A stretch of DNA of 64,000 bases, taken from positions 620,001 to 684,000 of the forward strand of contig NZ_AP023354.1 in NCBI RefSeq assembly GCF_018324685.1. The letters are read 5' to 3'. Both the position numbers and the translations under genes were made by a program. The notes under the pieces are model-generated. The model worked only from the letters and a program-made list of their open reading frames with translations, had not been told where the DNA came from and did not search any database. Source of the DNA: Actinocatenispora sera. Its GTDB lineage: Bacteria; Actinomycetota; Actinomycetes; Mycobacteriales; Micromonosporaceae. Of this stretch, positions 1 to 8,800 are shown piece by piece (within the stretch, counting starts at the first letter, position 1; each line of letters starts with the position of its first letter).

Positions 1-8
1 GGTGACGG

Positions 9-311
9 TCAGGAGTGCTTGGTCACGTAGTCGATGAAGCGGGCGCGCATCAGCGGCTCGGCATCCCCGTACGACTCGTGGCCGGTGAACTCGCGCCACA
101 CCCCGACCAGCTCGTCGACGGCCTCGCCGATCGAACCGCTGGAGTCGTCCAGCACGTTGCTCTCCTGCGCGTGCGGCAGGTGCCGGACCAGGTCGACGAA
201 GAAGTGCCGGTCGTGCCGGCGGTGCGCCAGCGCGAAGGCCCGCTCGCGCAGCTCCTCGGTGGACAGTGCGTCCAGCTCGTCGAGGTCGTTGCTCGACGTA
301 CCCTCAGTCAT
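9..311 (-). CDS. Small conserved hypothetical protein, 100 aa
   Basis: I do not recognise a named family. The protein is 100 residues, acidic at the start and probably helical, with a charged middle segment (RRHDRHFFVDLVRHLPH, about 31-47) and no membrane segment or signal peptide. The ATG at 309-311 overlaps the stop of the upstream membrane-protein gene in an ATGA junction, so the two are probably translationally coupled. It is the last gene of the minus-strand folP-folB-DUF3180 run at the window edge. Function unknown; that it is a real gene is fairly sure from the overlap and codon bias. Confidence 0.75.
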   Translation of the reverse strand: MTEGTSSNDLDELDALSTEELRERAFALAHRRHDRHFFVDLVRHLPHAQESNVLDDSSGSIGEAVDELVGVWREFTGHESYGDAEPLMRARFIDYVTKHS

Positions 312-1483
312 ACGCCGAGCATACGGGCGCTCTCGCGGCGCCGGCCGCCCCACTCCACCAGCCGCGTCACGACCAGCCCGAGCACGATCGCGCCGCCCGC
401 GACGCCGAACGTGGTGGCCGGTCCGGGCCAGCCGCGCATCGTGCCGAACTGGACCGCGAGCACCAGCGCCAGCACGCCGAGCATGCTGCCGAACACGCCG
501 CCGCGCCGCCCGTACGCGGAGACGCCGCCGACCAGGACCGCGCCGAGCGCCAGCAACAGCTGCGGCAGGATCGAACCGGAGCCGACGGCGGTGCGCACCT
601 GCACCGCGGACAGCACCCCGGACAGTCCCGCCAGACCGCCGGACACGGTCAGCGCGAGTACCACCATCAGCGCCGCGCCGGGGCCGCGCCGCTCCGCCGG
701 GTCGGCCACCGGCCGGAACGCACCGATCGCCCGGCGCAGCGGCCGGACCAGCCCGAACACCCCCGCCAGCACCGAGGTCGCGGCCACCGCGATGAACCAC
801 ACGTACGCCCAGCGGCGCGGGTCGGGCGCGCCGTCCGCCACCGTGACCGCGGCGCCGTGGCCGATCAACGTGGTCGCCACGAGCCCGCCGCACAGCGCGG
901 CGAGCGAGGCCGCCCAACCGGGCACGTGCAGCAGCGCCACCAGCACCCCGAGCGCCAGCCCGGCAACCAGCGCCACGCCGAGGCCGGGGATCAGCGCCAC
1001 CGGAAGGTTGTGCTCGTACGCCCGGGCGAACAGCAGGCCGGCGACCGCGGCGAACGCACCGACCGCGAGGTTCGGCGCACCGGCCCGCAGCGACACCGAG
1101 ACCGCCATCGCGAGCAGCCCGAGCGCCGCCGCCTGCACCGCGATCAGCCGGAGCCCGGCGCTGTGGAACATGGCCGGCTCGACCCGCCAGCAGAACACCG
1201 CGAGCGCCGCGACCAGCACCACCAGCAGCAGCTCCCACACGACGTGCACCAGCAGCCGGTCGTTCGCCGGCGGGGGCGGCGGGGTGAGCAGCGCGCCGGG
1301 CGGGGTCTGCCCGGGCAGGGTCAGCGTCCGGTCGCTCTCCGGCGCCGCGTACCCCGGGTCGAACGTGGGCTCGTCGGACGGGTAGTCGCCGTAGCCGAAC
1401 CCCTGGTCCGGCACGTCGTCGGGATAGCGGCTCGGCTCGGACCGGCGACCGGGCAACCGGACCGTCGAATCGTCCTCGGACAT
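308..1483 (-). CDS. Polytopic membrane protein resembling an ABC sugar permease (BPD_transp_2-like)
   Basis: About 391 residues. A 90-residue Pro/Asp/Arg-rich cytoplasmic N-terminus precedes roughly 8-10 hydrophobic segments. The pattern 'GAPNLAVGAFAAVAG' and the later 'LLALGAVLVGGVSAYGRRGG' resemble the two halves of RbsC-type permeases (ISGGIDLSVG and GGxSxxGGxG). No ATPase or binding protein is adjacent, so a transport role is an inference from these motifs. I chose the ATG at 1483, which begins the acidic MSEDDS segment; an upstream in-frame start at 1534 would add 17 residues. The stop overlaps the next gene. It could instead be a degenerate permease with a structural role. Confidence 0.65.
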   Translation of the reverse strand: MSEDDSTVRLPGRRSEPSRYPDDVPDQGFGYGDYPSDEPTFDPGYAAPESDRTLTLPGQTPPGALLTPPPPPANDRLLVHVVWELLLVVLVAALAVFCWRVEPAMFHSAGLRLIAVQAAALGLLAMAVSVSLRAGAPNLAVGAFAAVAGLLFARAYEHNLPVALIPGLGVALVAGLALGVLVALLHVPGWAASLAALCGGLVATTLIGHGAAVTVADGAPDPRRWAYVWFIAVAATSVLAGVFGLVRPLRRAIGAFRPVADPAERRGPGAALMVVLALTVSGGLAGLSGVLSAVQVRTAVGSGSILPQLLLALGAVLVGGVSAYGRRGGVFGSMLGVLALVLAVQFGTMRGWPGPATTFGVAGGAIVLGLVVTRLVEWGGRRRESARMLGV

Positions 1484-1696
1484 GTTGGCCCCCTCGGCAG
1501 CGCACCCACCGGTCGGCGACACGCTCACGCACATCGTCGCCTACCGGTTCCACGGTCGCACGCCGGCACGGCGCATGCACCCTCGGTACCGGGAAATCCA
1601 GCGTGTCTTCCTACCGCGGCGCAGCCGAATGGCCGTCGTGGTTCGCGAGGTCGTCGACAGCGGGTGGAATGGCGGGCCGTCAACGCTGACGGGACG

Positions 1697-2185
1697 TCAC
1701 CGTTCGGCCTTCTTCTCCTCGTCCGGGTCGGGCGGGATCCGGCACGAGTGCTCCAGCCACAACGCGGCGGCGGCGAGCGCCAGCGACGCCACCGCACCGG
1801 ACGCGGCGGGCAGCACGTCGGCGGCGGCCGACGCGAGCTGGCCCCGGTTCTGCACCACCCACAGCAGTCCCCCGCCGTACAGCCCGGCGAACAGCGCACC
1901 GGCGGCCGACGACGCCTTGGCGATCAACACGTACCGTGCCACGGAGAGCGCGTTGACCGGCTCGGTACCGGGCTTGCGCGCGATCCGCCGACCGGTGCTC
2001 AGCGCCGCGATGCCCTCGACGATCGCGAGGACCGCGAGGGTGATCGCCGGCAGCAGCGGCAACGGCGGCAACGACCCGTAGAACCGGGCGAACAGCAACC
2101 AGCCGGCCACCCCGGCGACCAGCGCGGTCACCACCAGTGTCGGCACGCTGGTCGGCCGCACCCGCGGCTGCGGCGGCTCGCTCAT
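1697..2185 (-). CDS. DUF3180 family membrane protein
   Basis: 162 residues with four predicted membrane helices (about 13-31, 40-60, 87-109 and 121-142) and a short charged C-terminus (DPDEEKKAER). Size and topology match DUF3180 proteins, which in actinobacteria usually sit just after folK in the folate cluster; their function is unknown. The start ATG (2183-2185) overlaps the folB stop in an ATGA junction, which fixes the start. folK is missing between this gene and folB. Confidence 0.85.
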   Translation of the reverse strand: MSEPPQPRVRPTSVPTLVVTALVAGVAGWLLFARFYGSLPPLPLLPAITLAVLAIVEGIAALSTGRRIARKPGTEPVNALSVARYVLIAKASSAAGALFAGLYGGGLLWVVQNRGQLASAAADVLPAASGAVASLALAAAALWLEHSCRIPPDPDEEKKAER

Positions 2186-2724
2186 GAACGTTCCTCCCGC
2201 GCCGGATCGGCCGCACCGGTCACACCGCCCACTTCGGTCGCGGCGCCCGCACCGGTCGCTTCGGCCGCCCCGGCCGCTTCGGTTGCTTCGGTTGCTTCGG
2301 TCGCTTCGGTCGCTTCGACCGCCCCGGCCGCTTCGGCCGCTTCGGTTGCGGTCACACCGTTCCGTACGCGGTCGCGGACCAGCGTGACCGACACGTCGGT
2401 GAATCCGTGCGCGATCGGCGCCTGCGGCTTGTGCACGGTCAGCCGGACCCGATCGACCCGCTCGTCCGCAAGACACGCGGCGACCAGCCGGTCGGCGAGC
2501 TTCTCGATCAGCCGTACCGGTTCGCCGGCCACGATCGCCGCCAGCCGGTCGGCCAGCTCGCCGTAGTGCACCGTGTCGGTCACCTCGTCGGTACGGGCCG
2601 GGCGGGACAGGTCCAGCTCCAGCTCGGCGTCGATGACGAAGTCCTGCCCGTTCTCCCGCTCGAACTCGTACAACCCGTGCCGGCCGCGGACCCGCAGCCC
2701 GGTCAACGTGATCCGGTCACTCAC
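2182..2724 (-). CDS. folB: Dihydroneopterin aldolase
   Basis: Converts 7,8-dihydroneopterin to 6-hydroxymethyl-7,8-dihydropterin in folate synthesis. Residues 1-120 form a complete FolB domain (ITLTGLRVRGRHGLYEFE, then the VHYGEL and LIEKLADRL segments with the family Tyr, Glu and Lys). GTG start. The protein is 180 residues, about 60 longer than usual, because of an Ala/Glu/Thr tail with repeated EAT units encoded by 9-bp tandem repeats. The tail stops where folK would normally begin, and the stop overlaps the DUF3180 start. The enzyme call is secure; the tail has no known role. Confidence 0.93.
   Translation of the reverse strand: MSDRITLTGLRVRGRHGLYEFERENGQDFVIDAELELDLSRPARTDEVTDTVHYGELADRLAAIVAGEPVRLIEKLADRLVAACLADERVDRVRLTVHKPQAPIAHGFTDVSVTLVRDRVRNGVTATEAAEAAGAVEATEATEATEATEAAGAAEATGAGAATEVGGVTGAADPAREERS
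2276..2320. repeat. 9-bp tandem repeat, five units, in the folB tail
   Basis: Five consecutive 9-bp units (GCTTCGGTT and close variants ending TTC/GTC/ACC) encode the repeated Glu-Ala-Thr and Glu-Ala-Val steps of the FolB extension. More degenerate units flank the block. A length-variable microsatellite is likely, and because the unit is a multiple of three, changes in copy number would keep the frame. Confidence 0.85.
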
Positions 2725-2850
2725 CGGCTCCTCCTTCGCCGGAATCCGCTGCGGCGCAACGCAATACCCCTGATCTGCTCACCCCATCGGCCTTCCTCCG
2801 CCGCCGGAGACCCACTGTGGCACGGAACGCCGTACCGCCGGCTCGCTCGC

Positions 2851-3714
2851 TCACTGCGCCGTCCCCGCGCGGGCCGCGCACCAGGCCCGGACCGCGTCCA
2901 CCGTGGACCGCACCTCGTGTACCCGGATGCCCCAGGCGCCGGCGTCGACGGCGAACAGGTTCGCCGCGAGGCTCGCCGCCTCCCGGTCGTCGACCGGCCG
3001 CGGGGTACCGTCCGGCGCGGCCAGCAGCGAGCCGAGGAACGACTTGCGGCTCACCCCGACCAGTACCGGGAAGCCCAGGCCGCGCAACGTGTCGAGGTGT
3101 GCCAGCAGCTGCCAGTTGTGCGCCGGCGTCTTGGCGAAGCCGAGCCCCGGGTCGACCACGATCCGCTCGGCGGAGACCCCGCCAGCGACCGCGGCGTCGA
3201 CCCGCTCGGCCAGTTCGTCCCGCACGTCGACCACCACGTCGTCATAGCTCGCCAGCCGGTACATCCGCTTCGAGTGGTCGCGCCAGTGCATCAGGATCCA
3301 CGGGCAGCCGGCGTCGGCAACCACCCGGACCATGTCCGGATCGGCCAGCCCGCCGGACACGTCGTTGACCATCGACACGCCCGCGGCCAGCGCCGCCGCG
3401 GCCACCTCGGCCCGGGTGGTGTCGATGCTCATCGGCACGCCGGCGGCGGCGAGCTGCCGGATGACCGGTACCACCCGGGCCTGCTCGGTGGCGGCGTCGA
3501 CCCGGTCGGCGCCCGGGCGGGTCGACTCGCCGCCGACGTCGACCAGATCGGCGCCGTCGCGCCACATCTGCACCCCGTGCGCCACCGCGGCGTCGAGATC
3601 GGAGTACCGGCCGCCGTCGGAGAACGAGTCCGGCGTCACGTTGAGCACGCCCATCACGACCGGTGCGGCACTCGTTCGGTGCACCGCGAACTTCCCCCCA
3701 CTGTGCTCCCTCAC
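2851..3714 (-). CDS. folP: Dihydropteroate synthase
   Basis: Joins 6-hydroxymethyl-dihydropterin pyrophosphate to p-aminobenzoate; target of sulfonamides. Signature motifs are MGVLNVTPDSFSDGG (21-35), GGESTRPGAD, NDVSGG, the DPGLGFAKT loop and VSRKSF near the C-terminus. Length 287 is normal. I chose the GTG at 3714; a later GTG or the ATG at 3654 would remove N-terminal residues but leave the catalytic core intact. It lies upstream of folB on the same strand with a 126-bp gap. No second copy is visible in the window. Confidence 0.93.
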   Translation of the reverse strand: MREHSGGKFAVHRTSAAPVVMGVLNVTPDSFSDGGRYSDLDAAVAHGVQMWRDGADLVDVGGESTRPGADRVDAATEQARVVPVIRQLAAAGVPMSIDTTRAEVAAAALAAGVSMVNDVSGGLADPDMVRVVADAGCPWILMHWRDHSKRMYRLASYDDVVVDVRDELAERVDAAVAGGVSAERIVVDPGLGFAKTPAHNWQLLAHLDTLRGLGFPVLVGVSRKSFLGSLLAAPDGTPRPVDDREAASLAANLFAVDAGAWGIRVHEVRSTVDAVRAWCAARAGTAQ

Positions 3715-3788
3715 CGCACCGACGCTACCGGTCCGGGCGGCCGGTGAGCCGGTGGGGAACCTCATGCCGCGGCACCGGGCCGCGCGGC

Positions 3789-4148
3789 TCAGCCGGTACC
3801 GGCGGAGCCGCCGGCGGCGCGGCGGCGGGCCCGCTGGGCGCGGCGGATGCGTTCCGCGCCGGCGGCGCCGGGGCCGGTCCGCATCCGGCCGACCACGGCG
3901 GGGAACGGTTGTCCGTCGTTGTGCTCGGCCTCGAGCCGTTCGACCTCCTGCCGGACGGCCCGCTCCACCAGTTCGGAGATCGTGGTGGGACCGGCGCCGC
4001 CGGTGCTGCTCAGCCAGTACGCGGCGGCGCGGGCGCGCTCGAGCACCTGGCGCGAGAGGTGGAACGAGCGGGGTGTGCGCTCGGTGGGGTCGATGCCCAG
4101 CCCGGCGGGTAGCCGGTCGGGGTCGGGTGCTGCACCGGGGATCTCCAC
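3789..4148 (-). CDS. Ribbon-helix-helix protein resembling the ParB centromere-binding C-terminal domain
   Basis: 119 residues, GTG start. The core (about 25-75) reads TPRSFHLSRQVLERARAAA, then TTISELVERAVRQEVERLE: a basic beta strand followed by two helices, as in dimeric ribbon-helix-helix DNA-binding proteins such as small plasmid ParB/ParG-type centromere binders. A basic Arg/Ala tail follows. No ParA ATPase or obvious parS iterons lie next to it, so it may be a local repressor rather than part of a segregation pair. It lies between folP and a membrane protein and could control the divergent T4SS-like operon; that is inference. Confidence 0.65.
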   Translation of the reverse strand: MEIPGAAPDPDRLPAGLGIDPTERTPRSFHLSRQVLERARAAAYWLSSTGGAGPTTISELVERAVRQEVERLEAEHNDGQPFPAVVGRMRTGPGAAGAERIRRAQRARRRAAGGSAGTG

Positions 4149-4257
4149 GCTGTGCTTGCTCCCTTCCGTGCCGCGATCTTCCGCGGGGCAGGTCCGGATC
4201 GGTGGGTACCGGCGGGCACCGGCCGGCCACCCGACGGGCGCTCCGGCGGTACGGCCG

Positions 4258-4947
4258 TCACCGCGCCGGCGCCGCCGGACTCTCCGTGGTCGCCGGTGGC
4301 CCGGAGTCGGCGGCGTCGAGGGGCCACACCGACAGCTCGACCGTGCCGGCGACCGACAAACGGCCGGTCGCGCCGGCCAGCTCGAGCCGGAAATCGGGCA
4401 GCCGGACCAGCCGGCGGCCTGTGGCGGTGATCACGCAGAGGTACCAGCCGCCGGCGGGATCGGTCAACACCCAGCCCGGTTGCACGTCCGCCGGAACGGC
4501 CGGATCCGGCCTGTCCGATTCATGCATGGGGGGACTGGTTTTCGCCGGCGGAATGGTGGCAGTCTGGTGAGGCCCGCCCGGTCGAGGTGCCGTCGTGCGG
4601 TACAGGGGAGAAGGCGACCGGATGAGTGCGTTGAGTTCGACCCGATCGGCCACCTTGGCGGCGATGATCATGCCCAGGACCAGCACGATCACCGCCGCGC
4701 CGACGCACGCTGCGACCGCGGCGAAGCCGGTGAGCGGCAGCATCGTGGCGAGCACCACGGCACCGCCGGCGATGGCCGCCAGCCCGGCCGCGAGCTCCAC
4801 CCCGGCGAGGCCGCGACCGATCCGCGGCCGGGGTGCCGACGGCCACTTGCGCGCCGCGCGCACCACGCCCAGCTGGTGCACGCCCAGGCCGGTCAGCACG
4901 ACACCGAGGACGACGAGCAACGCACCGGTCGCGAGCGTCCGGACCAT
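4258..4947 (-). CDS. Membrane protein with two N-terminal hairpins and a soluble C-terminal domain
   Basis: 229 residues. Four hydrophobic segments lie in the first 105 residues (about 5-25, 47-70, 73-100, with a short break), followed by a Pro-rich linker and a C-terminal region (about 150-215) with a beta pattern (GWVLTDPAGGWYLCVITATGRRLVRLPDFRLEL). No family recognised. It is divergent from the T4SS-like operon across a 216-bp AT-richer spacer, which suggests shared control. The ATG at 4947 is the only good start. Confidence 0.65.
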   Translation of the reverse strand: MVRTLATGALLVVLGVVLTGLGVHQLGVVRAARKWPSAPRPRIGRGLAGVELAAGLAAIAGGAVVLATMLPLTGFAAVAACVGAAVIVLVLGMIIAAKVADRVELNALIRSPSPLYRTTAPRPGGPHQTATIPPAKTSPPMHESDRPDPAVPADVQPGWVLTDPAGGWYLCVITATGRRLVRLPDFRLELAGATGRLSVAGTVELSVWPLDAADSGPPATTESPAAPAR

Positions 4948-5000
4948 GCCGCGCCTCCCTCGACCTCACCGCCGCACCACGAGCGCATTAATGTTACATG

Positions 5001-5023
5001 CAACTAGCCTTGTCGCATAGTTG
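5001..5023. promoter_or_regulatory. Inverted repeat in the AT-rich control region before the T4SS-like operon
   Basis: CAACTA (5001-5006) and TAGTTG (5018-5023) form an inverted repeat with an 11-bp spacer, in a 216-bp spacer (4948-5163) that is clearly more AT-rich than its surroundings. A second short symmetry, CCACTTAGTGG read on the minus strand, lies near 5088-5098. The region must hold promoters for the divergent genes at 4947 and 5164. An operator is plausible, with the nearby RHH protein as an obvious candidate ligand; nothing in the sequence proves it. Confidence 0.4.
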
Positions 5024-5120
5024 AGTGCAATGTACAGTCAGGGACACTTTACGCGTTACTACGAGACACACCGTGATCACCTAGTACCACTAAGTGGGGA
5101 TATCGAGGAAGCTGGAAGCA

Positions 5121-5171
5121 ATGAGACTCGTGACGAACACGGAGAGCGACGGGGGACGGGTCGATGATTAG
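5121..5171 (+). CDS. Possible 16-residue leader peptide overlapping the first T4SS-like gene
   Basis: ATG at 5121 after a GGAAG stretch, 16 codons (MRLVTNTESDGGRVDD), stop TAG at 5169-5171, overlapping the next start (5164) in another frame. It could couple translation to the operon, or be chance. Its codon use does not help at this length. Confidence 0.25.
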   Translation: MRLVTNTESDGGRVDD

Positions 5172-5523
5172 CGACCTCATCAGCGCCGGACTGGGCACGT
5201 TCCCGCTCAGTGCCGCGCTCGGCGCCCTACCGCTGTCCGCCCCCGACGCCCACGTGATCCACCTTGCCGGCGGCGCCCTCTCCGGCGGCCTCGCCGCCCC
5301 CAAGACCGTCGACACCAGCGGCATCATCGAGTTCCTCGCCACCAAGATCGCACCGATCCTGCTCGCCGTGCTCGGCCTGATCTTCATCGGCCGGGCGAAC
5401 AAGGGCGAGGTGTCCCGAGTCCTCACCAGCTCCGTGATCGCGATCGTCGGGCTGGTGTTCATCGGCGGCGCCGTCACCCTGCTGTTCCTCGGCGGCTACC
5501 TCGTCGACCTCATCTTCAAGTGA
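5164..5523 (+). CDS. Small two-TM membrane protein, VirB2-like position in a T4SS-like operon
   Basis: 119 residues with an Ala/Gly/Leu-rich N-terminus and two strong hydrophobic segments (about 61-77 and 88-113) separated by a short charged loop (GRANKGEVSR). This size and two-helix layout match VirB2/TrbC-type pilin-like or small channel subunits, but similarity is structural only. It is the first gene of the operon and is followed 7 bp later by the VirB3-like gene. The ATG at 5164 follows a GGGGGACGGG purine run that can serve as ribosome binding site. Confidence 0.7.
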   Translation: MISDLISAGLGTFPLSAALGALPLSAPDAHVIHLAGGALSGGLAAPKTVDTSGIIEFLATKIAPILLAVLGLIFIGRANKGEVSRVLTSSVIAIVGLVFIGGAVTLLFLGGYLVDLIFK

Positions 5524-5530
5524 GGTTCCG

Positions 5531-5893
5531 ATGCGGCTGCGGACCGACGACGACATCTACCGGGCACGCCTGCTCTACCTCGGCCCGCCCGGCTACACCC
5601 TGCCGTTCCAGCTGCCGTACGCGCAATACGGGCTGTTCGCCCTGCTCGTCCCGGTGTTCATGCTCATCCACTACGCCTTCACCCTGACCGTCGACCTGTT
5701 CCCGGCGTGGGAGATCGCGCTGTCGATGGTCGCCACCTCCCTGGTCTTTCGGTACGTGGATCCGGACCGCCCGGCCCGGCAGGTGCTGCGCACCGCGCTC
5801 ACCGACTGGCGCCGCACCCGCGAACCGCACACCGAACGGCCTGAGCCGTCGCTCGTCGCCAGCCGGGTCCGCGTCCGCCAGGAGTTGACATGA
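5531..5893 (+). CDS. VirB3/PrgI-like inner-membrane protein
   Basis: 120 residues with two adjacent hydrophobic segments (about 33-49 and 53-75) near the N-terminus and a basic cytoplasmic tail, as in VirB3/PrgI-type proteins that precede the VirB4 ATPase. The stop overlaps the VirB4-like start in an ATGA junction (5890-5893), indicating coupling. Assigned by position and topology rather than by a diagnostic motif. Confidence 0.7.
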   Translation: MRLRTDDDIYRARLLYLGPPGYTLPFQLPYAQYGLFALLVPVFMLIHYAFTLTVDLFPAWEIALSMVATSLVFRYVDPDRPARQVLRTALTDWRRTREPHTERPEPSLVASRVRVRQELT

Positions 5894-8800
5894 CCACCAC
5901 CCCGTCCCGGGCCGACCGCGCCCGCCAGTCCGCCGCCGAGCCGGCCGCACCGGACGAGTCCGCGCCGGCCCGACCGGACCAGGAACGCCCGGACCAGGAA
6001 CGCCCGGACCAGGAACGCCCGGAGCGACCGCCCGGCAGTACCGGCGGTCCCGCCGGCGGCGCCACGACGGGACCAGCACCGCTCGCGGTCTTCCGCGCTC
6101 CCGGCGCCGCTCCGACACCCCCCAACCCGGCGACGCCGGGTACGCGACCGGCCCCGACCGGTCCGGGTGGCCAAGCGGCCCCACCAACCTCCCACCCCAC
6201 CCCCCGAACCGCCGAACCCCCCAGCGGCCAGTACCCCACCGTTCCGCCGCCCACCGCGCAGCCCAGCGGCCAGTACCCGACGGTGCCGGCGCCCACCGGA
6301 CAACCGAGCGGGCAGTACCCGACGGTGCCGCCGCCCACCGAGCAGCGCAGCGGGCAGTACCCCACGGTGGCGCCGCGCGACAGCCAGCCCAGCGGGCAGT
6401 ATCCGACGGTGCCGGCGCCCGCCGGGCAACCGAGCGGGGAGTACCCGACGATCGGGTCGCGGCACGGCCAGCACCCGGCCGCACCGCCGCGCGCCGATCA
6501 GCCCAGCGGCCGGTACCCGACCGTTGCACCCCCCACCGACCAACGCAGCGGGCAGTACCCGACGGTGCCCGCACCGGGCGGACAACCGAGCGGGCCGTAC
6601 CCCACCGTGCCGCCCGCCAGCGAGCAGCGCAGCGGGCAGTACGCCACCGTGCCGGCGCCCAGCGGGCAGTACCCGACCGTGCCGCCGCGACCGGCGCCGG
6701 CGACGCCGCCGCCCGCGGCGCGACCGACGCCGCCCAGCGCGCGCCCGACCTCACCCGCCGCTCCGCCGGCCGCACCGGCGACACCGCAGCCGGCCGGGCC
6801 TTCGCCGGCCGGTACAGCGGCGCCGTCGGTCGGCGCACCGCCCGCAGCGCCGGGACGGCCGGCGACGCGGCCCGCCGCACCGGCCAAGCCCAGCAAGCCC
6901 GGCAAGCCGGTGAAGCAACGCACGGCGGCACCGCAGAAGCGGGCCAAGGCGGCCGGGCCGGTCGCCCACAACCGCACCCCGAGACACAAGGACCGGCCGG
7001 CGCCGGTGGAGCTGGCGATCACCGAGATCGCCGGGCACCTGACGTTCAGCCCGACCAGCGTCACCGCCTGGTACTGGCTGCCCGAGATGCGGTGGGCCTT
7101 CCGGCCGGACACCGAGCGCGAGGCGATGATCGTCGCGATCGCCGAGCAGTACGCCGGTCTCGCCGGGTTCCGGTTGCACCTGCGCCGCACGACCAAGCCG
7201 TTCCCGGCCGACGCCTGGGCCCAGACGATCAACGCCAACACGCCGCACCCGCTGCCGACGCCGCCCGGCGCGCCGAGCTGGTCGGACCACCTGGTCAACG
7301 CGCAGCGGCACCTGCTGCAGGTCAACCACGCCGAGGGCCAGACCTACCTGGGCATCACGTTCGCCCGCCGTACCTTCAAGGACAACCTCGCCGAGCGGCT
7401 GGGTGCGTTGCGCGGCAAGGGAACGGGCAACGCCGAGCGCAAGCGCGTGGCGCGGATGGTCGGGCAGTTCGACGAGGTGCTCGGCGCGTTCGGGATGCGC
7501 GGCCGGCGGGTGACGCCGACCGAGCTGGAGTGGCTGATCTACCGCAGCGTGGCGCTGTGCATGGACCCGCCGCAACTGCTCTCCTCGGTACGCCAGTCCG
7601 AGTGGGAGCGGTCCGACCTGCTGGCGCTGACCGAGCAGATCGAGCGCTACCGCACCCCGTACGGGTCGACGGTGAAGCTGGTGAACCGGCTCACCGGCGA
7701 GGAACGGCACGCCTGCGTGCTGACCGTCGGACGGATGGAGCCGCTGGAGATCCCGGAACGGCACGAGCCGTGGATGCACTTCCACGAGCGGCTGCCGTGG
7801 GCGATGGAGATCTCCTCGCACGTCGACGTGCTCGGCCCCGGCGACACGTTCCGCAACCTGGAGCACCGGCTGCGGATGATCCGGTCCCAGCAGAGCGACT
7901 ACGTCGAGCACGGCATGGACGTACCGCCGGAGCTGGAACGGTTGGCGCGCCGGGCGCTCGTCGTCGGCGACGACATGACCACCGGGCTGCCGCTGGACGC
8001 CAGCCGGGTGCACGGCTGGCACCGGATCGCGATCGGCGGCAGTACCCGGGAGGAGTGCCTGGAGCGCGCCCGCGCGCTGACCAAGCTGTACTCCCGGGAC
8101 ATGCGGATCTCGTTGCAGCACCCGAAGAACCAGGACTGGCTCGCCCGCGAGTTCATCCCGGGTGAGCCGATCGCGAACACCGGATACGTGCGCCGGATGC
8201 CGGTGAAGCTGTTCGCCGCCGCGCTGCCACAGGGCGCGTCCAACGTCGGCGACCGGCGCGGCGACCTGATCGGCCGCACCGCCGGCACCTCCCGCCGGCC
8301 GGTGTTCCTCGACCTGCACTTCCCGATGGAGGTACGGGAACGCTCCGGTCTCGCGGTCTTCGTGTCCGAGCCCGGCGGTGGTAAGTCCACACTGGTCGGT
8401 GGCCTCGGCTACCTGGCCGCCCGGCGCGGGGTGCAGACCACGCTGCTCGACCCGTCCGGCCCGCTGGCCCGGATCTGCGAGATGCCGGAACTCAAGCCGT
8501 ACTCGCGGGTGCTCAACCTGACCGGCTCGCAGGAGGGCACCCTCGCGCCGTACGGGCTGATCCCGACGCCGATGCGGTCGCACTTCGCCACCGGCCCCGG
8601 CGGCGACCGCGAGTACGAGATCGGGGTGTCCAACGCCCGCGCCGAACGCCGGATGCTGGTCCAGGACATCTGCTCGATGCTGATCCCGCCGCAGGTCACC
8701 CGGGAAGCGTCCACCGCGGCGCTGCTGCGACACGCGGCCCGGCAGGTACCGGCGGAGGAAACGTCCACACTGGACGACGTCGTCAAGGCGCTGCGCGGTA

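Noticed and set aside
9-1580. A 523-residue Arg/Gly/Ala-rich open frame on the minus strand running through the permease-like gene
   Set aside because: Only its last 100 codons (9-311) look like a protein. The rest is an out-of-frame reading of the permease gene with typical high-GC shadow composition.
2276-2320. Regulatory iterons upstream of DUF3180
   Set aside because: The repeats lie inside the folB coding frame and translate to a regular Ala/Glu/Thr tail, so a coding microsatellite is the simpler reading.
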